NCBI RefSeq assembly: GCF_000524195.1
Contig: NW_020170559.1
Location: 65,773-129,772 of the forward strand
Direction: 5' to 3'
DNA from: Echinococcus granulosus
Taxonomy: Eukaryota; Platyhelminthes; Cestoda; Cyclophyllidea; Taeniidae
Length of the DNA: 64,000 nt
Shown here: piece by piece, positions 23,287 through 37,300 of the stretch
Layout of the letters: every line of letters begins with the position of its first letter
Numbering within the stretch: the first letter of the stretch is position 1
The notes under the pieces: model-generated
What the model was told of the DNA's origin: nothing
What the model saw: only the letters and a program-made list of their open reading frames with translations
The model's database searches: none
Position numbers and translations under genes: made by a program

Positions 23287-25359
23287 AGGCCTTTTTCGAC
23301 GGCAAGAAAATTCTCTACTCCGTTACTTAACTCATTTTAGCTAGGAAAAAAGTATTTTTACCCCAAGAAAGACAATCTTTCTACTACAAAGTACTCATTT
23401 TTGATGCCTTGATGGTACCTCCAACACAATGGTGATTATTTCTTGTCAGAGGGTGTTCAACAGCTCTAATGACAATCTAATCGCTCATACCCAAACTGTG
23501 ATGCCACTAAAAGCAATCTAATGCATGACAAAGTTCAGTCATTCCCCTCCCGTTAGCAAATGCCTCGGTGCGAACAACTTGTAATTCAGAATGTTTGTGC
23601 AATTTTTCAGCTTCAGTCACTCGTATCAGTATGGTGCTACTGGAACCTCAGCCATGCAATGAAGAAAGGAAAATGCAACAATTTATAAGTAATTGCCTAC
23701 TTGAAAGGTCCAGTAATGCCCACCCTTGAAAGCGGTTAAAGTCAACGCCACCGATGATCGGTTGATGGGGATACGCCTTTCTGAGGAGCCTAATGTCCAG
23801 AACTGAAGCAATGCGACAAAAATGAAGCCACTAAAAGTGCGCCTTCCTCGGCACTCTCAAAAGTGGTCAGCTGAATACGAACTACCCGGATGATTGTGAA
23901 CTCCGCACATCTGCAGCTTTTGATGACCACTTAAGGACCAATGTGAAGTGTGGGAATGCACTCGCAACTCCATCCCACAGATGTCATTTAACTTTCAGAT
24001 TACCGACACGAGTTGGAACAGGAAGGATGGAGAGTAATTCTTCCTGAATGGTTTCTTCCTTCAAGATCCCAACTCCTGGGAATTTTAAAGGTAATCTTTA
24101 CTTCGAATTACCGTGAGGCCTTTGCTGTGAATGTGATGCCTCTCTTCGCCTTCGAGATGATCGTTTCCAGCACCTCTTGAAGAGTAAACCGATGAGATTT
24201 GGGGAAGTTGCATTGGAAATAGCGGCGATTTGAAGCACTACTGGTCAAATTCGATTGACAAGGGCAGAGGTGTGCTCTGCTGTAACTGTGCTTTGAATTT
24301 AATAGGCGTAGCGACGCGATGTCAACTTGAAGCACTTAATCCTCCGTCAGCTTGAAAAATACAAGTTTTATTTGATTTCAGCAGCCATTCACGGCTTTAG
24401 CAACTCCTTGTGTATCTTGGAATATGCAGTTGATTCAATTTGCTGGTGTTGTTATTTAAAATATTGAGGATTGAACAATATGCTTTCCCAAATCAAGTAA
24501 CTTATACAGGAAATCTAATAAAGGGTTATTTTTGCTGAATTTGTTGCTTTTTATGGGTCCAAGGAGGGAATCCTAAATATATTGGAATTGATGAGTATCA
24601 GTAGGAATAAATGTGAGGTATAATTGAGGAATCAGGGCTGTAATACTTATGTTGTTTTAATGTGCCTTTCAGGGAGGAGGCAATCAGGAAATTCGAATCT
24701 CGTGACCGGATCGTCCTCTCCCTTACCTAGTGACTGCGGCTCTTCTCCTTCTTGAACATTGTATTTTCCCTCTCCATCTTGTCACCTTTGATAAGGATGT
24801 CTAAAGCTAATCAACTGGGCTTGTATAGGAACGCTAGGAATAGGGAAGCGGAGACCGAGGAGTCTTGCTCCACAGGGTAGTTTTTATAAATACTTGGATC
24901 CTTTCAAGGAGTGATTATGCAAATTTTGACTGTGTAATTTGCACTCAAACGATTCGTCTTCTGAATTTCTTGCGTTTATTTGGATTTTGGACCCATCACT
25001 TATACCGTAAGGGGATGAGATAACATCATCCAAAAAGTACGTTGTGATTCTTATATTTCAGATGTTCTTCAAACTTTGCCTGGCATCAACAGTATTTCTA
25101 AAACCAGTTATCACAATCCTTTCTTGTAAAAATTTATTACAGACCATTTAAAGAACAAAGGTCGAATCCTAACTTTAAAGGCATTTAAATGTGCTTTTTG
25201 AAAATGTTTACCAGGCCAAAAATAAAAATATTAGACTGTCTTTATGTTTCAAATGACATTTCAAACTATTTGCTACTCTAGTTTAAATGTACCAACTCTC
25301 AGCATTAGTTGCCTTATTGCACTTTTGAATGTAGGGGTTGATGTTTGCATGTGAAAAGA

Positions 25360-28300
25360 ATGCTGCGGGTGTTACTCATTTGCTGTATAGTGTTAGGAGG
25401 AATACTTATATTTCGCAGTGTTCAGCAAGAAAATGAGTGCCTGATGACCTACACATATGAGCACACCTACATGGAGGTTTGTTTAACTTTGTCTATAATT
25501 TTGTAGCCGATTCCATTGAAGGGCGAAGCTCTCAACTCTTGTCAAAGATACGGACTTGGTGTATATAGAGAGAGGTAATTGTGAATACCTTTTTATGCTT
25601 ACCCATACAGTGGATATACTTTTTTGCCAACGGGTTCAGACGGGTAAATTCACTTCTTTCGTACAACCCCGTTTTTCAGGACAATTCCTGTCCTTTTTAT
25701 TCCTGGCAGTCAGGGTCATCCCAAACAAGTGCGAGCACTAGCCTCCACTACTTTTGTAACATCTCTTACGCAGTCCTTAAACTACTCGTTCGAGTTCTTC
25801 TCGCTTGATTTCTCCGAGGTATTTTACTGTTTTGGTAATGCAGTTCCTAGGATACCTCGGCACTGTCGTCTGAAGTAATTGAGCGCCAGACAGGTATTAT
25901 ACAAATACGTTCTCGATTGCTTTTTACTAGAATGTGTCGCCAATGTCATTCCTTTTGTATACCGTCTTTTCACCAAAGCGCCCATTCCCATAATAGTCGT
26001 TGGTCATTCTATGGTAGGCTGTCACTCAGCGTAATCCATAATGTGGGCAAAATATGGGTTGCTAATGAATTGCGAGCCTGTTTTTATTGTCCTCGTAACC
26101 TCTTTCCTTAGGGTGGAGTCGTTGCCCACTATGCTCTAGCTAAGGCAAGATTTGAACCATCAATAGTGAATTCCGTGATAACTTTGGCGTCTCCACTCAG
26201 ATCTCCGGGTAGGCTTATCTTTTGCGAATATGCCTCTCTCTTCTTTTAGTCGTTGCACTGAGTGTTCATTTGTTGCGGATATACGACCGTATTCACGAAT
26301 TCTGGCGTAATGTATCCTTGGACTCCAGCTACGATCATCTTACCTTTCTTTCCATCACCGGAGGCATTTCAGATTATCAAGTGAATGTTGTCGCTTATTG
26401 ATCATGTTAAAATTCAGCGCCAGTTCGTTCTCACGTTACCGTAATTTAATTGTTTGCGGATTTTCGTTTTAGGTGTGGGATGGTTTGGGAAAAACCACCC
26501 TACCAGTGGATCGTGCGCTTCACCTTTCTACTCCATCAATCAATAAAGTGTGGCTGTCCTGTGATCATCTCTGCATTCTATGGTTTGTCTTCTATATTGC
26601 TGTAGTATATATTACTGCGGAATAGCTATTATGAGGCATCGTAAATACCAGTTTACAGGCTCTACAGTCTGGGGAATGGGCAAAGGTGGCAGAGTTGCTG
26701 GACTTTTGTCTTTTAAACGGAGTAGATGAAGTTTGTTGGTAGACAGGGATCTAGGTCTATAAAAAAACTCATTGCAAGGTTGTGGCAGGCACTGCTTATT
26801 TGTGTCAGCTTTACTTCGGCTGAGTAGTAAGTACTGTACTAAGACTCTTACCATGCATTGGATCTCTAGTTACTTTAACCAAAATTAGCTGGTGTTGCTG
26901 GGTTGATCAGATCTATGGATGGACCTCTCAATACCTAGTTAACGGATAGCCATGTGTTAGAACTCAATTTTAATCACTTGGTTATAGATAGTCCCATTCT
27001 TTATGCGGTACTTTGAATTTGTTCCCGTGTGTCATTCTAAAAGGTAATTCTTTGCCCTACAACATGGCGAAGTCATTGGCATATCCCCCCGTGGGGTAGC
27101 TTTAATGTGGATCGCCCAAACGTTAACGTATGTCTTAAAACACACATACAAATACGCACTTAATCTGTGTCCATTTTCCAAGTGTGCTACTTGTTCTCAT
27201 GCTTACGCGAGTCCAAAGTTTGGAAACCTGGTATAACGAGGCTCTGCACACAGTTGCCTATTTATTCGTCTTTTTTAGGTGCAAACAGCTCGTCTCTCGT
27301 CTGAACCATGCCTTATTTGCTAACGTGAACGCCACAACACGAATGGTAATTGTCTTCCTCGAATGCTTGTTTATACAAAAACCTCGCATACGAACAAGCT
27401 AACGCAGGGCGGTCTTTTGTGGGCATTAGGCAGTGGTGCAATCTCCACACTGGCTAGCGTAAATTATCCAAAATAGTAAACACTTTCTTTCCTCCTTCCA
27501 CTCCTTAATCGACCGAAAGGATGGTTTGGTGATTGGGAGGGACTTAAATACTGACGAATTTGATAAATTTGCAAGCCCACCTTCACAGAAGTGCCTATAC
27601 TACATAAGAGTACGAACAAACGTGTGACTAGTATCGAGCACTTTGGACTCTCCGTATGCCTAAGGTAGTACCGAGTTTGCAGATCTTCATTGTCTCCAAT
27701 TTTTGTGCTTATCACTATCTGCTTGTAAAATGGACCCCACTGAATGGCAACTGCGTGCAATGTGCCCTTTTTGTATGGTATTACAAAATTTGTAGATTCC
27801 TCGTATTTCTGGTGTTTGACTTTTAACTACTGTGACGCTAAGCCATCATTGTTTGTATTCCAAAATCGCGTTTATATTTTGGCGTCGATTACTAACGGTG
27901 GGGTTATACTTGTCAAGTAATGCCATTGTGTGTATCACTGCCATGGAAGCCTTCCAGTTTTCACGTGACAGTGAAACGAAGGTCCAGGTTTGGCTCGAAT
28001 GCCTCTCTTTTCATACTTAGTTTAAGTTCAGTCGTGGCATTAAATAAGGTAATAGTTGCCATGAGACGTTTCTTTATTGTTGCTGGGAAGTTGTGACTTG
28101 TTCTAAGGAATATATCAATTGCATAACATCATGCCAGATCTTAAAAGTTAGTTAGTGACTGCATTGTCTCGCTACCATGAGGCTATAGGTTGCAGTGTCT
28201 GGATGATTTCTTAGACATGAATCAAACAAATTTGTGAACATTGGTGGGAAAGTGGTCTACTCTACGTTTTCGTTTTCTACAACTGTCAGTGAGAAAAATC

Positions 28301-31300
28301 CCCTTAGTAGTTGTTCTGACTCTCTTTGAATAAGTAACTATTGAGATTGCCAATCTGTGCTTACAAAGCAAATGTTGATACATACTGCTCGGCTAATTGA
28401 TGCAAATCGGGTCTTTTGTGGCTGGTGACTTGGTATCACAGTGCAGCAAATTCAGCCGATGACAATCGTAAACCTACTGCTTTACCCTCAATAGTCACGT
28501 GCTTCCCAAGTCACGGGTCCTTACCACTGATGCTTTGATAATTTTTAGCCACTGACAAATCGGGTGCAACAGATGGAAATGCTGCAGTCAACTTTTCTCT
28601 CCCACCCAGTTCCTCTGGAGCCTCCATCCCCATGCGAATTGGATCAACCACCAGTTGTGGTCGATTCACGTTGTGTCTGGTACAATCGAGCTGGTGACTT
28701 AAACGGTGTCTACACAGCCACTAAGGTTCGTCTTTTAGCCTCGCTTTACGTCACATCACTGAATTTGATTTGGGGCTTTTAATGGAAAAGCCAAAAGCAG
28801 CATTCTCTCATCATTTTCACGTCCTTGCCCCAATGTTTAACCGTCTTAGGTGGTGAAGTCACCTACCCATAAGTAAGACAGCCAGTTGCATTTTGCCTTT
28901 TCAAACTTTTTTACCTGTCGACATACAGATTCTTTATTATCCATCTCATTAATGGCGGGGCAACATTTCTTCTGACCTAGTCAACCGCAGTCCCACGGCC
29001 ATTTGTCCACCTTTTCGCAATGTGTTAACAGCCTGAGTGTAGAAATCAACTTGTGAGGTTTCATTGTGTCCCCCATTTCGGCGTCTTAACTTTCCACTGG
29101 CACGGGTTGGGCCGGATGCAATCCACGCCTAATGCGATGCGTCCCTAATGGCTTGCGTGTAGTACCTGCCGACTCCTCATAGCTTTGAGATTAGTCTGTT
29201 TAGTGATTGATGGTAATCACGCTTCAGCCATTGTTCACTTGTCAGTGTGACTTGCGTCGTCGTCCACTACTTAAAGCTGAATCGGAGGTGCGTCGATTGT
29301 ACCGCCATTATTATGCAGTTTCTTTTCGCCTACCTGTTTGAATTGCGTCTTGGTGGGGCAATTATCATTTCTCATTTCTCGTTTTTACCCTCCAGCGGTG
29401 TGATTTCCTCGTGATTACGTCAATAACTCTGCACTGTGTACAATCAAAACGTGAAGCAGATTAAGTGAAAGTGCAGCCTGAAAGGTCCTTCTTTTGAGTA
29501 AAAAGTTTAATATCAAAAGAACACTCTTATTTTTATCAACAATGGGAGGTGATGTTTATGTTTCACCGTTAATCCAGTTCCAGGGCATCAAATCCAACTT
29601 TGTTACTCTTATCACCTTCCTTTTCCGTCTCATTACTGACTTCATTTGACAATACTTCAAAGAGATGCTGTGCTATGCCTAGCTTTGGCAACGAACTGAA
29701 GGTAAACGAGATTTATATTGGACAAGTAAGAGCATAAAATGAGGATTTTTCAACCACACAATCTCCTCTTTACCTAATCTTGTCCTCGGTTAGGCTAATA
29801 TTTAACCTCCATTCTCTTCTCCTCTGGTATGACAATGTCCATCATTGTCTTGCGTCGCCTTATGAGTTGCATAAGTTGTAGCTTACCTTTTTATACTAAC
29901 ATTGAGTGGGTACTTATCCTGGTATCACCTACAATCCCCTTGTTTTCCTACTTACGTTCTTACAATTTCACTGTGGGGCATTCCTGCCGTGAGTCTATTC
30001 TAACACTAAGAAGATCAAGCATCAAGCATTTAAGGTGTAGTTGGTGACTGTTAATTTACATGCTGGATGTTGATTCGAATTGGGCTACAAAGCGGATTTG
30101 CGCTTCTCTCCTTAAGTTTGTGGCCCCAACTCCCTCCAATGGCTGTGCCTCAAAGTTATTGTGTAAGTGTCATTTCTTGGCTACCAAGCAGAAGAAGACG
30201 GGACGAGATAAGGGCTCATTAAAATGGCTCATTAGTCATAGCAGTAGAAAAGATTGCTTGGTTAAACCTCTCTTAAGTGGTAGCATGACCCACTAATCAT
30301 CATTGCTGAAGTTACTGTTAAGCACGCCTTGTGTTGGAGAAAAAGACAATTTGTGCTGTCTGTTGCTGCCGGTCAACTGGCACTCCACTCCCGATGTGAA
30401 TGATCGACCTGAGAATGCTTTGGACACAAAAGGGGTGAAAAGTAAGCCTTATAATGCTTTTGTGCGTCTCACTTCCCCTCCAGTTGCCACTGGCACTGGG
30501 TAAGCAGTAGGTCAAATTCTAGATGCCCAATTGCTTTACGTTCTTCTCTAATGTCACGTTCACGTCGATTAGTTGTTCCCATTGTGGTGCCTTTGGCAAC
30601 TTTTCATCACAGTCACCCACTTTGTCGTTTGCTCAACAGTGGGGTGGGGATGAGTCAGTTGATGTGCAGCTCTCCCTTTTTTTCTTGTACTTTATAACTG
30701 ATACCGTGTCTCCGATATTGGATGATAGCTGGAAAAAACTGAGTTTGTCAACTGTATCACATCAAAGTTCGCATTTCTTTTAAGAGAAAATGAATGCACC
30801 TTCGCTCTCTCAAGTGCTTCGTAATCAACAAAGAGAGGCGTTAGAACCAGTTTTTGTTCCTCACCTTCACTAACAAAAGTTGATAGTGCCATTTCTTACG
30901 GTCATAACCAGTTACTGCGACATAATTGGCTTTGAGGTCATTTGTTTTGGGCTGCACACTTAGAGATCTTGACGCTGTTGAATATCCTTGAGGATTGCTG
31001 GCTGCCTTGGGCGTTTTGGTAATGATTTAACCGAATCTTCAATTTCCTTTTTAGTTTCTTTTCTCCTCCAAAAGTAGGAGTGTTGAACATCGGCTCCTGT
31101 ATCTCATATTTTCTTCTTCATTACATTTTATGCTCCTCCTTTACCTCTAATATCTCCGCCTACGTGCTACTTTAAATTTACCGGGTTGTCATCTAAACTA
31201 GTAGAGAGGTTAAGCCATGTGATCAGTAATATGATCCGATTAGATTGGGTGAACAGTACCACACACCATTGCTGTGAAAGAGTGATTTGAAGCTAATGGA

Positions 31301-34300
31301 CTTCTTGCATCTTAGTAAATTTTCACAAGCTTTAATTGGCAAATCAGATTTTGTTTGTTCGCATTGTCATTGTATGACTACACAGGGAAATGGCATCAGA
31401 TTTCAACCTCAAACAAGGCCAGCACATGCGCAGAAAGTGAGTTGACTACTTAACCGCTGTCATGAGTCAGCACTAAAGTGGCATAAGTGGAGGGAAAGTT
31501 CCACTCTTCGCTGACGATTTGTAAGGAAGCAGGTAGATCTGAAATCCTACGAAATCACATTCATTGCTCTTAAATGTTGGATCTCCATAAAAAGGGAAGA
31601 TCTCTCTCATTCTTATCGTTAAATAATGATCTATGTTTTAATCCAACTTCCCTGCGAGAGAATTTATAAACAAATGGTGCAAATCATTTGCTCCATCCAA
31701 TCGCAATACGAGAAGGTCGGTTAAGGGAGGAGGCTTAAGAAAGTTGACTGTCAGCCCATTTGTTTAATTGCTATTGTCTGACGCCAAATGCCAGTCACTT
31801 TTTTTACCAGCTGCGTTTATAAACTACGTCACCCCTATATGTTTGCTGATCGAAAACATTCTACATTTGCATTCTTGCTGTAAACTCAATTACTCTCTCT
31901 GTGGCACAGAGCAATCCAATCAAATATCATCATAAATCGGTAAAGAAGGCATGTCACGTATGGGTGACATGGGTGGGAAACTTGTCACAAATTCGCAGTT
32001 ATGCCGATTTTTTTAACGCAGGTTGGCAACGACATTGGCAAGTTTTCATTCCTCGTGTCAGTTATTTATGACATCCTGATCACATGTAAGCCAGGCGTCA
32101 CGAATGTGTGACGTGTGTTTTGATGCGCTAAACAAAAAATGGAACAACTGGGTTATGGTAATTGTTTTCCTTGGACAACTTGAAAATGGATATTTTAATA
32201 TTTATTTATTTGGACACACACAGAAGACGTAAATCAGTAATCCAGTCGTAAGATTGACATACAACAAGGCAATTTAACCCAGCAAAATGACTTATTATTG
32301 CTATTGACATAGCGCCAACAATGGTTTTGTTCAAGTTAACGACTACTGCTGTCGATGGAGCCGACACTATTCGAGACTTCCGAACGACGTAATACTTCTA
32401 GGGTTTAATCCGACGACCTTATGAGGAGAAGATAAGGGCTCGAGGCCTCCCATAAATGAGGAAATCCCATTTTCGGAGGTTGCATCTATTTTAGTGTCTC
32501 CATTGACATCGTGGCTCATCAAAGTGGTGAATGAAAAGAAACGTCCGATGCAGTCTTGTAGGAGTGCTATGGACACTTTCAGTTTACCGAATTGGAGGTT
32601 AGGTTCTGCGATTCATGGAACTGTCGAGGAGGGATAATTTGCTGCCATTAAATGCCGTATAATGTGTTTAGAAGGCCTGCCCATAATTTCAATTATTTCC
32701 CTTACTTTTTCCTATTTCCCAATTCATTTAAATGAAGCGCTAATTCCCCACCTTGTTGGCATCGCAAGAAGAAAAGGTTGAATAAAATTGACATTTTGAA
32801 GTAGTCCAACAGACTGTAATTGCGGTGTTCGGTTCACTTTAGGATAACCAGGAAAGTGTCCAATAATTCATATTCACAGAAGTAAAATTTTTCCTTTTCC
32901 CATTTCGATGGTATTTCATGAAACATGGCCTTCGTCAAATTCGCCGCTTGAAATTCCTGTTTGCAGCTTCCAAGAGCTTGCTATTAACCGTATAAAAGTA
33001 TTTGCTGAAACCGTCATTATCATTTACTCGTGTTATTGCTACGATGCTGTAAAAGTGTCAATCATAGCTGATTAAAGCGCATTTGATTTGAACCGAATTG
33101 CAATACTAACTTCACGTGTACAGTCGAATTCTCTCCTTTCTTTGTGCCTCCATATCAAGTTGGAAATTTTTGTCCTGCAGATGGATTAAAGCTGGATGAC
33201 TGACTGATAGATGATTTCTGTAGTAACCCGCGTTGCCCGCGTAACTTTTTTTTTCATCTCTCTCTTGGGTAGGACACCTGCACTTACTTCAAGATCGGAC
33301 CGTTGACTGGAGAGCCTGACGAACGGGTGCTTCTCCTTCCTACTGATGTAAGTTATCGCACAACGCAGTCTTGTATTGTCCCTTTTTGTTCTTCTCTCCC
33401 GTGCACACTTCATCTCTTCCTTGTTTGTAGGTTGATGTAAGAAATATCTACCTGTGCGACAAGTCGGTCAATTCTGTCCCATGGTAAGCGCTTGCCTCAC
33501 TAATTCATCACCAATCCAGTTAGCACCGACTGCTGAGACACAATAGTGGTGGTTATTTTCTCCATAAAGATGTGAAATTAACAGTTGAGAGTGTAGGTTT
33601 GGCTGCTTCTGGGTCTTCTGGAAGACCAACTAAAGAGCCCTGCTCGCCTCCCATACATTGTATGTTCATCCCTTCAGTTCCACTATCCACTTTTGGGCAA
33701 TGAAGCAACTGAAAGGCTATTAAGCTAAACCTTTGTCCCAACTAATCCGCTATTTTGGTGTTGTCTTACTTTCTACCTGGGTCATCCTCACACTGGTAGC
33801 AATTGGGCCTTTAGTGACTTGATCTGTGAGATACTTACCTATCGTATCTAAGTCAGTAATTCGCCTAATTGTTGAAGATAAGTCGCAAGTTTTTGCCACA
33901 TTGCTATTCTTAAATTAGAAGAAATACTATCTTCTGTCGAGCTATTATTTCATCTACTCCTTTAACACTGGAATCCTGTTCACAACACTGCAGCAGAACA
34001 AAGAACTGGAAGTTTTCATTTTACAGTGATGATTAGAGTGACCACGATAGCGTGCCGCTTTAGATTTCAGTAGATTGTTACAATAGCTAACTAGCCCTGT
34101 CATCTCTTTTTATATCGCTGAATTTTGAGTGGTGTGTTAATGCTAACCTTACCGCTTCTTAAAAATTGAACGGCTTTTCTAGTACAATATCTCTTCCGCC
34201 TTTGATTGTCAACTTAATGGTCCCTCCATTTTGCCTGAATCAGTTGCATACTGATTTTTATGGGTCTTTATGCAATTCCGTGACTCCTAAACCCTCTTGG

Positions 34301-37300
34301 TTTGTGAGACAATTTACCTTTGTCTTGAGATTATTCAACTTTACAATAGAAACTACTTTCCTTTTACTTTTGGAGAGGAATTTGACCTTTACAGATTGTG
34401 TTCCACTTGCCATTGTTCTTGGAAGGCACGAGAGCTATGTGGAATGAGAGTAATTGCCGTCGACATACGCAGACATAATTAATGACTGAGAATGGTATGG
34501 TGGGTCGGAGTGGGAAAAGGGGGTGGTTGGCCGTTTACCCAGCTCCACCACACTTCCGCTGTTAATATCCCTCTCTTCACATCTGCAGTCAGATTTTGAA
34601 CAGTGAATCAAAACAAGTTATTTATGGGAACATGACGCCTTTTACTCTCTTGTTTAACTGTCCGTATGTTGCTTCTGGTCTAATTTTAGCAGAACTATCC
34701 GGATTGTTCTATTTTTACTCGGTGGGCCTTTCTCGTTCATTCAAATGGTATTCAGATGGTTAAAAGTCCGCAGAATATGTTTCGGTTGCCATTAATTGTG
34801 CTTTTCTTTTCACTTGACACAAATTTTTGAAGATGGCAGCGTAGTTACTCTTATTCCTTTCATTTTTTTAAATGGATGTGTGGAGGTCTTCTTCCCTTTG
34901 GTGGTGACCGTAGTGATTATGATGGTGGAGGTGAATAGGTGCGGCGCTGAAATTACGAGGTTGCGATCTTAATAATGACGATGCTAAAGGCAATGTTAAG
35001 GATTGTGGTTTTGGCAGCTCTGGGTCCAGATGCTTCAAAAATGTAGGTGCTGGTGCTCCACCTCTGACTAAAAGGTACCCACTTTAACGTTGGCTGTCAG
35101 AAATTGCTGATACAATGCCGGCTGATAGCTATCAGGATAAATTGAGGAAAAAAAATAGAAAAATTGACCCTTACGACTCAGATATTCTATCTCTTTAACC
35201 TGGCATTAGCTACTACTTAGTTTTTTTCCTTCTTTCCCTCACATTTTGATTTAAGCGGGCACGTCACAAATGTGTGACATGTGGGCATGGATCAAATGAA
35301 AGGAAAAAAGCAATTATGCACCGCTGATGTAGTGGGTCCTTTACCAACCTCTTAACATCCTTTTATTCGTGAGAAACGTGATGCTCATTTTTAAATCACC
35401 ACTTTTAGCAAGTGTCCGATTTTGTTTTAGAAGACTCGGCTTCCCGATTTACAAATAAAGTTGGCCAAAACCCTGTTCCTGTTTTACTATTTTGAACTGG
35501 GTGAGAGACTACCTTTTGCTCAAAGTAAATTGCAGCAAAATGATCTCAAATATTAAGAGTCTGCTTGATTGGGCGAAATCAGTAGTTAAGAATTCAATCT
35601 GAAGCTTCTTTTATCATCTCCTCCTCCCTCCCCCCTTAGTCATACTCTCTATGAGGTGCCGGAAGAGTCAGTGCAAAGGATCATGGTCCCAGGCAACGAT
35701 AAAGCAGCTGGTGAAGCACGATTTCTCTCTGTCGTCGGATTAAACAAAGACAGTTTCGCCCGAGGTCCCATTGACGTTGCCGGTGCCTCTTTAGTCGTCC
35801 ATCTCACCCATGAAACAGAGGTGAGTCGCTGTAAAACGTCATCTTTGTTAAAAACTTATGCACAGTGTTTTTGACAACTGGAACATTCTCAATTGCGAGG
35901 GATAAGGCAAAATCTCGACTTGAATGCATTTGTGGTGTTGGTAATATCTGGAGTAGAGACAATAATTTGCGGTGTAAAGCCGCAAGTAAACTTCTTTGGT
36001 AAAGAGTCGTTTTCTGTTTCCCTTGTGTTACCACCGTACTTCCTCCTGCTTTAGCTAGTGCAATTGCCTACCATGAGGTACCATTCAAGTGCGGAGATAT
36101 TCGAATTCTGCAGGTGTTTTTAGCACCAGAGAGGTACCAGCACTTACTGACAAAAAACCGAGTTTTATGCGGGCGTATAACCTCTTAAGTTCAATCGCCA
36201 ACATGTTTTTATTATCACCTGGATTGTGTTGATACGGACCGATTAGTTACATTTCCGATGCAAGTGTTCACCTTTCCATTTGCCGTGCTACTATTCACAC
36301 TGTTGGCTTCTTGACGTTAGCTTTCACCTTTAATGTGATATATTTAATTGTGAACACAGCCACTTGTGAACCACTCTTGGAGAGGTGGTGGTGCGTAAAG
36401 TATGCTTTAAAAAATTTGCGTCATATTTTGGGTCTTGTGCTTACCACCTCCTACTTGGACGTCTTTGTACTGATCGAGCATCGATGTAGTTGAATGGCCC
36501 TTAGAGGTGGGGAAGAGTGCGGTCTAATGCTCAGTTATTCCTAGGGGACGCTGCAATGCATACATCTCTGATGGCATCCAAATTACCAACGCACTGAAGG
36601 GGTAAAAGGCCAATGCTTGCCAGTCAAATAAGTTCGTGAGAGATTCTTTGTAGTAAAAGCTTCGTAAAATGGTTTTATCCATTGTGACACTCACTCTTAA
36701 TCTATCCTCCCATCCCAAAGCGACGCAAGATTACCGCAAATATCGCCTTTTTATGCAGCTTTTTGCTTCCAGAGACCTACAGCTGTCTCGTAGCCACCTC
36801 CATTCCTGCCTCTTTGTGTAAGCTAGTTGCCACAATATTCACCACGTTAAACCTCGCTGGCGGTTGTTTTTGACCCGTTAACCTCGAGACATTCTTTTTT
36901 AGAGCAGCAACAAATTCTCCTTACCAGTGTAGACTCAAGAGTCTTCCTAAACATTAAAACTTTGGGTGATTTTATCACCAGCATCAAACTGTAAGAACTA
37001 GTTCTCGAAGTTAAGTTTTCTTTGGACCCAAGACCTTGGCTGTTGATTATTTTCTCTTGGTTATTTATCGTGGAGAAAATAACCACTTTTTCCAGTGGAT
37101 GGTTTCTGGTCATGAAAAGGGATCTGCTAACTGAGAAATCTTTTTACAGAGGAAATTTTTTGCTCCACTCTGTTTTGAATATGCAAATCTTACGGCAAGG
37201 ATGAAACCTTCTTTGTAAGCAGGGCTCTGACTGCTTTTTATTAATACATAGGGTTCACTCATGTTTGACTTGATAAACAACATGAATGATCGACAGTTGC

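Larger units (their letters stand above)
21126..25359. other. Unique spacer upstream of PGAP1 (copy 1)
   Basis: Between the inverted arm and the PGAP1 start codon. I see no protein family here. It holds a 189-codon minus-strand frame (listed separately) and a short GACT tetranucleotide run. The last few hundred bases must contain the PGAP1 promoter and 5' UTR, but I see no TATA box or spliced-leader acceptor I can defend. The second copy is 45637-49870. Confidence 0.6.

Noticed and set aside
19020..32960. First reading of matching segments near 19-20.6 kb and 31.7-33 kb as a dispersed transposon family
   Set aside because: They are collinear parts of the larger inverted duplication that also includes PGAP1 exons, so no separate element is needed.
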